A stretch of DNA of 62,820 bases from Acidimicrobiia bacterium (GCA_029210695.1 JARGFH010000018.1:1-62820), one strand, 5' to 3'; shown: positions 1 to 8,987, counted from the first letter of the stretch. Translations and numbers: made by a program. Notes: generated from the sequence alone by a model not told the origin.

Positions 1-171
1 ATCCACAATCCGGCCCACCCGACCCCGATTCAACCCCCAAAACCACCACCAGCCAACCGAATCGGTGGATCCAGGCTAAGACGAAAATGGGACTGGAAGA
101 GTTTCTGCGCAGTTGCCCTTTTTTCGGCAGGGGTGGAGATCTGCCGGCGGCTCGTAGGCGAGTCTCTTCCC

Positions 172-1008
172 TTAGGACGAGCGGCCGCGAGTGCGGATCG
201 CCCACCAGATGGCCGCCGAGCCCAGGGCCCCGGCGAGGGCGGCTCCAGAAATGATCGGGACGGGTTTGGGAAGCGTCGCCAAACGAGTGCGCAGGGTGAC
301 CGGGCGTTCGAAATCCATCACCTGCCAGTCGCGGGCGGTGGCGATCTCCTCGAGTTCCTTGTCGGGGTTGACCACTACCGGATGGCCGACGGCTTCGAGC
401 ATCGGGAGGTCCGTGATCGAGTCGGAATAGGCGTAGGAATCTTCGAGGTTGAGGCTCTCGCGTTCGGCCATCTCCCTGATCGCCTCCGCTTTGCCGGGCC
501 CGTAGGCGTAGAACTCGAGTTCGCCCGTGTAGCGACCGTCCGGACCCGATTTCGAGCGGGTGGCGATCACATCGTCGACACCGAGATACACGGCCAGGGG
601 TCGCACCACTTCTTCGGGGCTGGACGAGATGATGACGACCTTGCGGCCGGCGCGATGGTGCTCGTCGATGATGGCCAGCGCTTCTGCGTAGACGAGCGGG
701 GCGACGATCTCATCAACGGTCTCCCGGACAAGTTCGCCCACCTGATGGCGATCCCAACCTTTGGTCAGTGCCAGGAGTTGCCCTCGCACCTTCTCCATCT
801 GATCGTGATCGGCACCAACCATGACATAGACGATCTGGGCGATTCCGGCCTTGAGCAGGGCGCGACGGTTCAGAAAGCCCGCCTTGTAGAGGGGCCTGCC
901 GAAGGCGAGGGTCGACGACTTGGCAATGATCGTCTTGTCGAGGTCGAAGAAGGCAGCTGGGCGCCCTTCCCCCGAAGCCCAGGTTGAATGTGTGTCGCGT
1001 TCGGTCAC
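172..1008 (-). CDS. HAD-IB family phosphatase (SerB-like) with C-terminal membrane anchor
   Basis: About 278 aa from a GTG start. Motif I of the haloacid dehalogenase superfamily, FFDLDKT, lies near residue 20; motif II is the IISSSPEEVV stretch; motif III is YAYSDSITDLPML. This is the arrangement of HAD-IB phosphoserine-phosphatase-like enzymes. The last 25 residues form one hydrophobic segment followed by RTRGRSS, so the enzyme may be tail-anchored. It is divergent from the Tad pilus operon, as the homologous phosphatase is in mycobacteria (Rv3661 beside Rv3660c-Rv3654c). The substrate is unknown. The reading frame extends about 220 codons further upstream, but that part overlaps the divergent gene and has no protein-like composition. 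Confidence 0.85.
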   Translation of the reverse strand: MTERDTHSTWASGEGRPAAFFDLDKTIIAKSSTLAFGRPLYKAGFLNRRALLKAGIAQIVYVMVGADHDQMEKVRGQLLALTKGWDRHQVGELVRETVDEIVAPLVYAEALAIIDEHHRAGRKVVIISSSPEEVVRPLAVYLGVDDVIATRSKSGPDGRYTGELEFYAYGPGKAEAIREMAERESLNLEDSYAYSDSITDLPMLEAVGHPVVVNPDKELEEIATARDWQVMDFERPVTLRTRLATLPKPVPIISGAALAGALGSAAIWWAIRTRGRSS

Positions 1009-1140
1009 CGCATGAGATTGTACGTCGTGTGGAGGTCGGGCGGAGCCGACCCCCCATTGAGCCACGTAATTGCAGACGTGACAAGGGGTTGTCGCGCCGG
1101 TCGCCGCCCCATATGTTGCCTCTATTCGAGTGGAGGTGAT

Positions 1141-1683
1141 GTGACCGCGTTGACGGTGTGGACCCATGGAGACGGACTGCTGTCGGTGCTCGGACCGATT
1201 GGATTGGCTGCCGCAGCCGGAACGGCACTGGTGATCGACCTCGATCCGAACGGACCTTCGAATCGCGGCGCCGGCTCCCTCGCGGCCTTGGTGCGGTCGG
1301 GTCCGCGTCTCGACGATTTGCGGCCATCGGTGGCAGGCCCGGCGCTGCTGGCCAACGGTGGCATCGAACCCGAAGCGGCAGAGCCGGTGGTCCGGGCCCT
1401 GATCGGGGGGTGGCCTGCCGTCGTGCTGAGGAGTCCAGACGAACGCGGGCATTTCGCACCGGTTGTTCCGGTCTATCCGTTGATGCCGGGTCTGCTCGCT
1501 TCCAGTCCAGATCGATTCTGCGTCTTTCAGAGAACCGGGTTTCCCGCCGAGCCGGGCGGGGAAGGGATAGTGCTCCCGCGTCCGGGTTCGGGCACCATCC
1601 AGAGACTTCTGACCGGTTCGCTGCCCGTCGGCAGCAAGTGGATTCGAGCCTGGCGGCGGGTATGGGAGCACCCATGGCGCTGA
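1141..1683 (+). CDS. Ssd/CpaE-like protein at head of Tad operon (short form)
   Basis: 180 aa from GTG 1141, chosen because GGAGGTGAT lies just upstream. It contains an ALVIDLDPNG strand resembling the region after the P-loop in MinD/CpaE-type proteins, but no recognisable Walker A lysine. By position it corresponds to the 'septum site determining' protein Ssd that precedes tadA in actinobacteria, yet it is much shorter than mycobacterial Ssd. It may localise the pilus ATPase, as CpaE does. The function is inferred from synteny and weak similarity only. Its end overlaps the start of tadA by 10 nt, implying translational coupling. Confidence 0.6.
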   Translation: MTALTVWTHGDGLLSVLGPIGLAAAAGTALVIDLDPNGPSNRGAGSLAALVRSGPRLDDLRPSVAGPALLANGGIEPEAAEPVVRALIGGWPAVVLRSPDERGHFAPVVPVYPLMPGLLASSPDRFCVFQRTGFPAEPGGEGIVLPRPGSGTIQRLLTGSLPVGSKWIRAWRRVWEHPWR

Positions 1684-2735
1684 TCGGGCGGCTTGTTGCC
1701 AGAATCATCGATTCCGATGTGCCGCTCGAGCGTGAGGGGCTCGCGCAGGTCATGCCACGATTGCTGGCAGAGGAGGCGCCGCTGGCGCCGCCGGGAACCT
1801 CGCAGGCCGTCATCGACGCTCTGGTAGGCATGGGGCCCATTGAACCCCTCCTCCGCGATGAGGGGGTAACCGATGTCCTGGTCAACAGGCCCGATGACGT
1901 GTGGATCGAGCGTGACGGCCGGCTCACCAAGACCACTGTTAGGTTCGAGAGCGGAGCGGACATCCGCGCCGCCGTTGAGCGAATCATCGGGCCGCTCGGT
2001 TTACGAATCGATCATGCTTCTCCCACCGTCGATGCCAGACTCCCGGACGGCAGCAGGCTCCATGCGACACTGCCTCCGGTGGCCGTCGACGGTCCCGTCG
2101 TCGCGATCCGGCGGTTCACGCGGGCAATCGGCGATCTAGAGGACCTCGTTGTCTCGGGGGCGGTGAGCGAGGCGGGTGCCCGAATGCTTGAAGAGGCTGT
2201 GGTTCAGGGCCAGAGCATTCTGGTTTCCGGTGGCACCGGGACGGGCAAGACAACCTTGCTGAACGTGCTATCGAGAGTGATCCCGGCGCACGAGCGGGTG
2301 GTCACCGTTGAGGACGCCGCAGAGCTAGCGCTGACCGGGCACGTGGTGCGCCTCGAAGCCCGACCGGCAAACGCAGAAGGGCGCGGCGAGGTCACCCTTC
2401 GCCATCTCGTCCGGGTGGCCCTGAGGCTCCGCCCGGACCGCATCATCGTCGGCGAAGTCCGCGGACCCGAAGCACTCGACCTGGTCGGGGCGCTGAACAC
2501 GGGACATCGCGGATCGATGGCGACGGTGCATGCAAACAGCCCTGAAGAGGCGCTGTTGAGACTCGAGACCCTTGCACTACTCGACGGCGGGGGAATGGAA
2601 GCCACCACGATCCGGGCGCAACTTCAAGCCGCAATCGACGTCATCGTGCAGATGGGCAGGTTTCGATCCCGGCGGCGGGTCGTCTCCATCGCCGCGCAGC
2701 GTGGAGGAGATCTCGAAGAGAGGTACCGGCAATGA
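1674..2735 (+). CDS. tadA: TadA/CpaF-type secretion ATPase
   Basis: 353 aa cytoplasmic hexameric ATPase that would power assembly of a Flp/Tad pilus. Walker A GGTGTGKTT is near residue 192. The Asp box (VTVEDAAEL), Walker B-like IIVGEVRG and a His box (GHRGSMATVHAN) follow in CpaF order. The N-terminal part (GVTDVLVNRPDDVWIERDG) is typical of the family. ATG 1674 is chosen because GGGAG sits 5 nt upstream; ATG 1662 is an alternative. It is second in the operon and overlaps tadB by ATGA. Confidence 0.93.
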   Translation: MALIGRLVARIIDSDVPLEREGLAQVMPRLLAEEAPLAPPGTSQAVIDALVGMGPIEPLLRDEGVTDVLVNRPDDVWIERDGRLTKTTVRFESGADIRAAVERIIGPLGLRIDHASPTVDARLPDGSRLHATLPPVAVDGPVVAIRRFTRAIGDLEDLVVSGAVSEAGARMLEEAVVQGQSILVSGGTGTGKTTLLNVLSRVIPAHERVVTVEDAAELALTGHVVRLEARPANAEGRGEVTLRHLVRVALRLRPDRIIVGEVRGPEALDLVGALNTGHRGSMATVHANSPEEALLRLETLALLDGGGMEATTIRAQLQAAIDVIVQMGRFRSRRRVVSIAAQRGGDLEERYRQ

Positions 2736-3391
2736 TGGAGGCACTCGCCGCCGGCCTGGTCATATTGTCCGGCGCCCCTCTGGTGTTCGTCCTCGTCATG
2801 GTCATCGGGTTGATCAATCCCTGGATCGGATTGGCGTCTATCTGGGCCTTCCATCTGTCGAAGCGTGGGCACCCGTCTCCCTGGTCGGTCGACGTGCGCT
2901 TCAGCCGTGGGGTGGCCGACGAACTACGCGGCGGATCGTCCCTACGGCAAGCGTTTGCGGAGGCGGCAGAGGACATCGGCGAGGGCCGTCTGGCGCGGGT
3001 CTGTCGGAGTGGGCGGCCCTACGAAGAAATGGCATCTGGGGTGGAGGCGTGTTTGCCGCTCACCGGCCAGGCGGCGGGCGCCGCCATCCGGATTGCCGGC
3101 GAGAGCGGTGGAAGGGTAGCCGACGCGTTCGAGGCCATCGCGCTGCTCGCCGAGGATGAACAAGCACTGAAGAATGAGCGGCGGGCGGCGTCCGCCCAGG
3201 CGCGTACCTCAGCCCTCATCATTGCTGTTCTACCGGTGCTTCTCGTCGTGCTGCTCGTTGGAGCCGGTCGGATGGATGTCTTGTTGTCCGGTGGCTCGCT
3301 CTCAGTCGGCCTCATGACGACGGGTTTCGGTCTCATCACAGTCGGGCTCGTCACTATCTGGCAGATGGTCCGGCGTGCGGAGCTGGCGTGA
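2732..3391 (+). CDS. tadB: TadB-like inner-membrane platform protein (T2SSF domain)
   Basis: 219 aa. An N-terminal hydrophobic segment is followed by a cytoplasmic four-helix T2SSF region (residues about 50-150, containing LRQAFAEAA and AIRIAGESGGRVADAFEAIA) and two C-terminal membrane segments (ALIIAVLPVLLVVLLVGAG and a second hydrophobic stretch near the end). It is the membrane partner of the TadA ATPase in the pilus machine. It is shorter than proteobacterial TadB but close to actinobacterial versions. The start overlaps the tadA stop by 4 nt, and the end overlaps tadC. Confidence 0.85.
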   Translation: MMEALAAGLVILSGAPLVFVLVMVIGLINPWIGLASIWAFHLSKRGHPSPWSVDVRFSRGVADELRGGSSLRQAFAEAAEDIGEGRLARVCRSGRPYEEMASGVEACLPLTGQAAGAAIRIAGESGGRVADAFEAIALLAEDEQALKNERRAASAQARTSALIIAVLPVLLVVLLVGAGRMDVLLSGGSLSVGLMTTGFGLITVGLVTIWQMVRRAELA

Positions 3392-3966
3392 TGTGGACGG
3401 CCGCCATCGCAGTCGCGCTGTTCGTCGTTGCCAGACGAGGTGACACGACCTCTCTTCCGTCTCACCCGGCGCCGGGTGGAGCCGTCCGATCGTGGACGAT
3501 GGTTCCACGGCGGCGGCAACGGAACGCCTCCCTCCCGGAAGATCTGCAGGCGGTGGCCGCGGCTCTGGTGGTCGGCACGGCCGCCGGTTTGAGCCTTCAG
3601 TCCTCACTGGAGCTCGCCGCCACCCTCGGCCCCTCTCGAAGGGGCGAACTTGACGATGTGCTCAGGGATGCGCGAAATCTGGGTCTGGGTGTCGCGCTCG
3701 CCCGATCAGGCGGGAAGATGTCGCCGTTGTTCGCCAGGTTGGCCAGGGCGCAGGTGAGCGGCGCTCCGCTTGCGGCCACCGTCGCCGGCTTTGCCGCGGA
3801 AGAGCGCGAAATTCGCCGCTCCGCTCGCATCGAGGCGGCTCGAAAGCTGCCGGTTCGATTGACGATTCCACTGGCGCTGCTTGTCCTGCCCGGCTTCGTC
3901 CTGCTCACCGCCGGCCCGGCCGCGGTCGGGTCTCTGCAGCGAATGCTCGGACCGTTGATGCCGTGA
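3388..3966 (+). CDS. tadC: TadC-like inner-membrane platform protein (T2SSF domain)
   Basis: 192 aa. A short N-terminal membrane segment is followed by a T2SSF helical region (LQAVAAALVVGTAAGLSLQS, then RLARAQVSGAPLAATVAGFA), a basic loop, and a membrane hairpin (LTIPLALLVLPGFVLLTAGP). It is paired with TadB as usual in Tad loci. GTG 3388 overlaps the tadB stop; ATG 3391 is equally possible. It would form the membrane core that passes Flp pilin subunits. Confidence 0.82.
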   Translation: MMWTAAIAVALFVVARRGDTTSLPSHPAPGGAVRSWTMVPRRRQRNASLPEDLQAVAAALVVGTAAGLSLQSSLELAATLGPSRRGELDDVLRDARNLGLGVALARSGGKMSPLFARLARAQVSGAPLAATVAGFAAEEREIRRSARIEAARKLPVRLTIPLALLVLPGFVLLTAGPAAVGSLQRMLGPLMP

Positions 3967-4034
3967 GTTCCCCCCGGAGCCGGCCGGATACCGGTAGCCC
4001 GGCATGTGTCGGATTGGATGAAAGGAGTCCACCC

Positions 4035-4205
4035 GTGTGGACGAGAATCTCGAGCGATGATGGACAGAGCACCGTCGAATACGTGCTCGTGTTGCTGGCG
4101 GCGGCCGCCTTCGCGATGGCACTGGTCGCCTGGATCAGCGGCTCGAGCTTGATCCCGTCGTTCTTCGCCTCCGTAATCGACAAGGTGATCGGTTTCGTGC
4201 GTTGA
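4035..4205 (+). CDS. Flp-like pilin / DUF4244 small membrane protein
   Basis: 56 aa from GTG 4035, preceded by AAAGGAGT at a 6-nt spacing. A short charged leader (about 10 residues) ends in DDGQSTVEYVLVLL, the class of processing site plus hydrophobic helix seen in Flp pilins, with the Glu at position +5-like spacing. The rest is a single hydrophobic helix and a short tail. The mycobacterial equivalent is Rv3656c. It is probably the major pilin subunit. No prepilin peptidase gene is seen nearby. Confidence 0.8.
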   Translation: MWTRISSDDGQSTVEYVLVLLAAAAFAMALVAWISGSSLIPSFFASVIDKVIGFVR

Positions 4206-4588
4206 GTGCTCCGTCGCCGTCGATCGACACCGGGCGGGGTTCGGCCACGGTCGAATTCGCGCTGGTGATCCCGGTCGTTCTGCTGGTACTGGTTGCCCTG
4301 GTCGAGGTCGCGGTGGTGGCGCGCGTTCAGTTGGAACTACTCGGCGCAGCCAGACAAGGGGCACGGGTCGCCGCCACCAACCCCGACCCGGCGAACGCCG
4401 TCGATGCGGTTCACGGAGCACTGAGCGAAGGAGCGGTCCAACAGGTCATCGTGACTGTTGAGCGGCCGGCGGTGGTGGGCAGGGAGGCAGTAGTCGAGTT
4501 GGCGATGACCCACCGCCTGGCGAGCGCACTGTTCGGAGGTGTGCCGGTCAACCTGTCTGCACGATCGGTCATGCGGGTCGAGCGATGA
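4202..4588 (+). CDS. tadE: TadE-like pseudopilin
   Basis: 128 aa, TTG start overlapping the previous stop as TTGA. A short hydrophilic N-terminus leads into GSATVEFALVIPVVLLVLVA, the TadE signature (SATVEFAL), then a transmembrane helix and a periplasmic or extracellular beta-rich domain. TadE-type pseudopilins are minor subunits needed for Flp pilus biogenesis. It is followed by another pseudopilin-like gene with ATGA overlap. Confidence 0.88.
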   Translation: MSAPSPSIDTGRGSATVEFALVIPVVLLVLVALVEVAVVARVQLELLGAARQGARVAATNPDPANAVDAVHGALSEGAVQQVIVTVERPAVVGREAVVELAMTHRLASALFGGVPVNLSARSVMRVER

Positions 4589-4992
4589 TCCGGGAAGACG
4601 GGTCTGCGACGGTTGTGGCCGTGTTCGTCGTCGGCATTCTGGCCGTCCTAACTGCCGCCCTCGGCGGGCTGGCGCAGATCCTGGTGGCCGGCGACATGGC
4701 GCAAACGGCGGCCGATGCCGCCGCTCTCGCCGCCGCTCCCGTGACGTTCAGGCCGTTCGGGGCGACTGGTTCCGCCGTCGAGGAAGCCGGCCGGTTCGCC
4801 GGGGCCAACGGTGGACGGCTCATCCGGTGCGCCGGTTGCGAACCGGATCCGTCGTGGAATAGGCGTGTGGTGGAAGTCGAGGTCCTGGTCGAGGTCGACG
4901 TTCTCGGATTCGGCAGGTCGGTCGTCTCAGCCTCTGCCGCCGCAGAGTTCGTTCCCGCGCAGTTACTCGGTCTCCCTGTGTTCGACGGCTGA
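4585..4992 (+). CDS. TadE-like/TadF-position pseudopilin (Rv3654c-like)
   Basis: 135 aa. The N-terminus REDGSATVVAVFVVGILAVL is the 'helicase/secretion neighbourhood TadE-like' pattern, followed by AGDMAQTAADAAALAAAP, a run shared with TadG/Rv3654c-type proteins. It has one membrane helix, a surface domain with two cysteines (CAGC), and no stop before the P-ATPase region. As the last gene of the Tad operon it is likely a minor pilin. Confidence 0.8.
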   Translation: MIREDGSATVVAVFVVGILAVLTAALGGLAQILVAGDMAQTAADAAALAAAPVTFRPFGATGSAVEEAGRFAGANGGRLIRCAGCEPDPSWNRRVVEVEVLVEVDVLGFGRSVVSASAAAEFVPAQLLGLPVFDG

Positions 4993-5022
4993 GCCGGATC
5001 CGGGATGCGGTAGCGTCAGAGG

Positions 5023-7668
5023 ATGACCGATTGGCATGCTCGAGACGCCGACGACGTCGTTGCCGGGTTGGAGACCGACTCCGAGCGCGGGTTGTCCGGC
5101 GTGGAATCCTCCCGGCGACTGGCGGAGACCGGTCCGAATGAACTCGGGGGCAGCCGGGGACCCGGCCGCTGGCGGATCCTGGTCTCGCAGTTCACCGACA
5201 TGCTCATCTTCGTCTTGCTCGTCGCCGCCGTCGTCAGTGGTTTCCTGCTGGGGGAGTGGATCGACGCGGGTGTGATCCTTGCCATCGTGGTCCTGAATGC
5301 TGTGATCGGGTACACGCAGGAAGTCCGTGCCGAGGATGCGCTCGCCCGGCTCAAGGAAATGGCGGCGCCAACCGCGCTCGTCATAAGGGACGGGGAGGAG
5401 GTGGACGTTCCCGCCGCGGAGGTTGTGCCCGGCGATCTGCTCGTTCTCGAGGCGGGCGACAAGGTGGCGGCAGATGCCCGGTTGGTGACCGCTGTGCATC
5501 TCCAGGCTGAGGAAGCCGCCCTCACCGGCGAGAGCCTTCCCGTTTCCAAGAACCTCAAGCCGTCTCCTCTCGATGCGTCGACCGGCGATCGGCGGTCCAT
5601 GGTGTTTGCCGGGACCGTGATAGCCGCCGGGCGCGGCCGGGCTGTCATCACAGCTACCGGGCCCTCCACGGAGATGGGGAAGATCGCCGAGATGCTCGAA
5701 CCTGAAGAGCAGCCTTCTCCGCTCTCGCTCGAGCTTGCCGAAGTCGGACGCCGGATCGCCTGGCTCACTTTGGGGATCGCCGTCATCGTCTTCATCCTCG
5801 GCCTGGCCCGCGACCGGTCGGCGGAGAGCGTTCAGACGATGTTCCTCATCGCCGTGGCGCTTGCCGTTGCCGCCATTCCCGAGGGACTGCCGGCTGTTGT
5901 CACCGTGACGCTGGCGAGGGGAGTGCAAGCCATGGCGAAGAACAACGCCATCGTTCGGCGGCTTCCTGCCGTCGAAGCGCTCGGAGCCGCTTCGGTCATC
6001 TGCACCGACAAGACGGGCACGCTGACGCGCAACGAGATGCGCGTGCAGGTCATCGATTTCGCTGACCTCGTCGCTCTGCCGGCGGACGTGGAGGGTACCG
6101 ATGGGAGGGTGTGGCGTTTCGCCCAGATTGCCGCGCTGTGCAGTGATGCTCGCCGGGTCACCGACGGTTATCAGGGTGACCCGACTGAGATAGCGGTTCT
6201 CCGATCCATCGATCCGACGATTCTCAAGGTAGACGACGTGCGGGCGGCCAGTCCTCGCCTGGACGAAGTTGCCTTCGACTCATCCCGCAAGATGATGACC
6301 ACCCTGCATCCGGCCGGTGAGCGATTTCTCGTAGCGGTCAAGGGAGCGCCCGAGGTCGTGCTGGGGCGCTGCGCGTTTTTCGAGCATGTCGGGGGGCCGG
6401 TCCCGATGGATGAACAGAGGCGCGCTTCTGCAGTGGAAACGGCCGACGGCTTCGCCGCCCGCGGGCTGCGCACGCTCGGTTTCGCCTACAGCATCATCGA
6501 TGCGCGTCCTGCCGATCTTGCCGGCGTCGAACGAGATCTCGTGTTCGTGGCGCTGGCCGGGATGAGTGATGAGCTTCGACCCGAGACCCGGCGTGCGATA
6601 GAGGACGCCAACGCCGCTGGAGTCCGGGTCGTGATGGTGACGGGAGATCACCTCGTTACCGCCAGGGCGATTGCCGCCGACCTCGGGCTGCTCGGAGAAC
6701 GCTCGGCTATGCCGGGAACCGAGTTGCGAGCGATGGAGCAGGAAGAACTGAATGCGATCGTCGAGGATGTGGCGGTCTACGCCCGTGTTGACCCGGCCGA
6801 CAAGGTGAAGATCGTCAAAGCATGGAAATCCACCGGTGGGATCGTTGCCATGACCGGTGATGGTGTGAACGATGCACCGGCCCTGCAGGCTGCGGACATC
6901 GGGGTAGCCATGGGGTCGGGCACCGACGTTGCGAAGGAAGCTGCAGACATGGTCCTGGCAGACGACAACTTCGCCACCATTCTTCGTGCGGTTTCCGAGG
7001 GGCGGGTGATCTTCTCGAACCTGAAGAAGGTCGTTTACTTCTTGCTCAGTGCCAACGCCTCAGAAGTGCTGGTGATGTTCCTCGGTTTTCTCTTCTTCGG
7101 GGCGCTGGGCGAGCCGTTGCTGGCCACCCAGTTGTTGTGGATCAATCTCGTTACGGATGGATTGCCGGCACTGGCCCTGGGCATCGACACGCCGGTGCCC
7201 GGGCTCATGCACCAGTCGCCGGACGAGCGGCGCGAGATCCTCAGTGTGCCCCACCAGCTGCGGATCCTCTGGCAGGGTGCCTTCCTGGCGGCCGGCGCGC
7301 TCGGTGCGTTGATCTGGGCGCACTACCTGCGAGAGGCCGAGTGGGAGTATGTCCGAACCATGGTCTTCACCACCCTGGTCACCGCCCAGCTTGCGCACAT
7401 CTACAACATTCGGGCGCAGGGCACGACGGTGTGGAAGATCGGCTTTGGCGGCAATCGAGTGCTGACGTGGGGCGTGATCGGGTCTTTGATGCTTCACGTC
7501 CTGGTCGTCTATACGCCGCTCGGCAATCGGTTGTTCGACACGGTGCCTATCGAGTGGATCGATTGGCCGGCGATCGTCGCGTTCACGGTGCTACCTTTTC
7601 TGGGCGTCGACGCGGTCAAGCGCAGGATCGTACGCCGCCACCCCGCCTGGGAGACGGTCGGGGACTGA
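5023..7668 (+). CDS. P-type cation ATPase, Ca2+ type (PMA1/PacL-like)
   Basis: 881 aa, a full-length P2-type pump. Visible motifs: actuator TGES, phosphorylation site DKTGTLT (about residue 330), hinge MTGDGVNDAP. The M4 motif AIPEGLP, M5 SANASEV and M6 NLVTDGLPALALG carry the Glu, Asn/Glu and Asn/Asp ligands used by SERCA-type calcium pumps, so Ca2+ export is the likely activity (inference from site residues). It is monocistronic. The convergent downstream LCP gene is separated from it by palindromic repeats. Confidence 0.9.
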   Translation: MTDWHARDADDVVAGLETDSERGLSGVESSRRLAETGPNELGGSRGPGRWRILVSQFTDMLIFVLLVAAVVSGFLLGEWIDAGVILAIVVLNAVIGYTQEVRAEDALARLKEMAAPTALVIRDGEEVDVPAAEVVPGDLLVLEAGDKVAADARLVTAVHLQAEEAALTGESLPVSKNLKPSPLDASTGDRRSMVFAGTVIAAGRGRAVITATGPSTEMGKIAEMLEPEEQPSPLSLELAEVGRRIAWLTLGIAVIVFILGLARDRSAESVQTMFLIAVALAVAAIPEGLPAVVTVTLARGVQAMAKNNAIVRRLPAVEALGAASVICTDKTGTLTRNEMRVQVIDFADLVALPADVEGTDGRVWRFAQIAALCSDARRVTDGYQGDPTEIAVLRSIDPTILKVDDVRAASPRLDEVAFDSSRKMMTTLHPAGERFLVAVKGAPEVVLGRCAFFEHVGGPVPMDEQRRASAVETADGFAARGLRTLGFAYSIIDARPADLAGVERDLVFVALAGMSDELRPETRRAIEDANAAGVRVVMVTGDHLVTARAIAADLGLLGERSAMPGTELRAMEQEELNAIVEDVAVYARVDPADKVKIVKAWKSTGGIVAMTGDGVNDAPALQAADIGVAMGSGTDVAKEAADMVLADDNFATILRAVSEGRVIFSNLKKVVYFLLSANASEVLVMFLGFLFFGALGEPLLATQLLWINLVTDGLPALALGIDTPVPGLMHQSPDERREILSVPHQLRILWQGAFLAAGALGALIWAHYLREAEWEYVRTMVFTTLVTAQLAHIYNIRAQGTTVWKIGFGGNRVLTWGVIGSLMLHVLVVYTPLGNRLFDTVPIEWIDWPAIVAFTVLPFLGVDAVKRRIVRRHPAWETVGD

Positions 7669-7783
7669 GACTTTCTCGGCAATGCAACGGAGTGTCACGG
7701 TTCACAGCATTGCTGAGAAAACTGAGGCGAGTTTCTGCGCAATACAACGACGTGTGGCGGTTCACTGCATTGCTGAGAAAACT
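7669..7783. repeat. Two tandem palindromic repeats, 60-nt period
   Basis: Two copies of an imperfect hairpin lie in the gap between convergent genes. The right arms GCATTGCTGAGAAAACT (7707-7723 and 7767-7783) are identical, and the 8 nt before them differ at one base. Each left arm (CTTTCTCGGCAATGC at 7671; GTTTCTGCGCAATAC at 7731) is roughly complementary to the right arm. The second copy ends on the stop codon of the LCP gene. It could be a bidirectional terminator or a REP/MITE-like mobile palindrome. A 13-nt piece (GAGTTTCTGCGCA) also occurs at 99-111. Confidence 0.75.
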
Positions 7784-8987
7784 AGGGAGTCTCGACGAGC
7801 CCGTTCGTGAGGTCTTCGAAGATCGTGAACGCCTCTTCGTCGAGGCGCACGACGGATGCCGCCCCCGCCGTTCCAACGGTGCCGGGCACGACGATGTTCG
7901 TCAGGGTGAGTGGATTCAGCTCGTAGGCAGAGGCCGCCAGCGTCAAGAGGTCCTCAGGCGACAGATCCGTCCACGTGTATTCGGTCAGAAGTTCGAGCAG
8001 ATGGGGAAGCTCCTCGATGCTCCGCCGTTGCGTCTCAAACAGGGCGGCCTTCATGATCAACCCGTGGTGGAGCTGTCGGGTCAGGTCGCCGCCGGCGATC
8101 GTCCGGTTGCGGGCAAAGGCGAGCGCCCCGGTCCCATCGATGTGCTGTTCGCCTGCATTGAAGTACGCCTTGGACTTCGGTTCGGACATCGCGAACGGAA
8201 TGTCGATCTCAAATCCGCCGAAGGCGTCTACCAGACCCACGAACCCTTTGAACCCGGTGAGGATGTAGCCCTCGAAGTCGAGCCCGGTGAGGATCTCGGC
8301 GGTCTCGACCACGACCTCCGGTCCCCGGGACGCCATCACGTTCGTGAACTTGGCGTTGCCGCCGTAGGAGGCCGCGACCCACGAGTCGCGCGGGATCCCC
8401 ACGATGGCACCGTCCCCGAGTCCCGGAACCGTCGAGACGATGTGAAGGCTGTCGGCCCGGAAGCGCAGGGGGTTCTCGCCCGGCCGCGCGTCGGAACCAA
8501 TGACGAACGCCAGGCGCGGCGTCTTCCCGTACACCGGCGGGGCATCGAACCTACTCAGCCGGGCGCCCACGATTCGCCATTCGCCGTCGTCGACTGCGAG
8601 TACCACATCGTCTCCGGCGGTCACGACGGCGATGGGGGTCTCGAAGATCGTCCCGAGGTAGGCCGTCCCCTCGACCTCGATCGAACGTTGATCGGTGTGA
8701 ACTCCTTCGAGTCCGGCGGCGAGGCTGTCGGCAATAGATCCAGGTGGGGGAGAACTCGGATCCAGAATCCAGGAGTAAAGGGCATCGATAGCAACAGCCA
8801 GTTCGGCAGGTGCGCCCTCGAGAACGACTGTGGCTTCGAGTTCGACGAGCGTCGTGGTAGCTGCCATCGTCGGCGTGGAGGTCGAGGCAATCGCGGTTGA
8901 ACTGGTGGTGGTGCTGGTTTCGGAGCCGCCGCATGCTGAGAGCAAGAGGGCCACGGCCAGCATCACACTGACACGGTGAGGATTCAT
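7782..8987 (-). CDS. LytR-CpsA-Psr (LCP) family lipoprotein
   Basis: 401 aa from ATG 8987, chosen because it places a clean lipoprotein signal at the start, with lipobox LLLSAC (Cys19) and then a Ser/Thr-rich linker. ATG 9008 and 9020 are alternatives. The LCP core is seen in VIGSDARPGENPLRFRADSL (Asp/Arg pyrophosphate-binding motif), IVGIPRDSWV, GFVGLVDAFGGFEID and ALAFARNRT. LCP enzymes attach polymers such as teichoic acids or arabinogalactan to peptidoglycan using polyprenyl-phosphate donors. A lipid anchor instead of the usual N-terminal helix is less common. Confidence 0.85.
   Translation of the reverse strand: MNPHRVSVMLAVALLLSACGGSETSTTTSSTAIASTSTPTMAATTTLVELEATVVLEGAPAELAVAIDALYSWILDPSSPPPGSIADSLAAGLEGVHTDQRSIEVEGTAYLGTIFETPIAVVTAGDDVVLAVDDGEWRIVGARLSRFDAPPVYGKTPRLAFVIGSDARPGENPLRFRADSLHIVSTVPGLGDGAIVGIPRDSWVAASYGGNAKFTNVMASRGPEVVVETAEILTGLDFEGYILTGFKGFVGLVDAFGGFEIDIPFAMSEPKSKAYFNAGEQHIDGTGALAFARNRTIAGGDLTRQLHHGLIMKAALFETQRRSIEELPHLLELLTEYTWTDLSPEDLLTLAASAYELNPLTLTNIVVPGTVGTAGAASVVRLDEEAFTIFEDLTNGLVETP

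Noticed and set aside
1-171. Inverted repeat CCGATTC/GAATCGG (25-31, 59-65) and a T-run near 119
   Set aside because: 7-bp stem with a 27-nt loop and no paired stem before the T-run; too weak to call a terminator.
1158-1661. Long upstream extension of the tadA frame
   Set aside because: Overlaps the ssd-like gene completely, and the translated part is Arg-rich like shadow frames; TadA similarity begins after 1674.
713-1987. 424-codon minus-strand frame
   Set aside because: Ser/Arg/Pro-rich shadow of the HAD, ssd and tadA genes, no family features.
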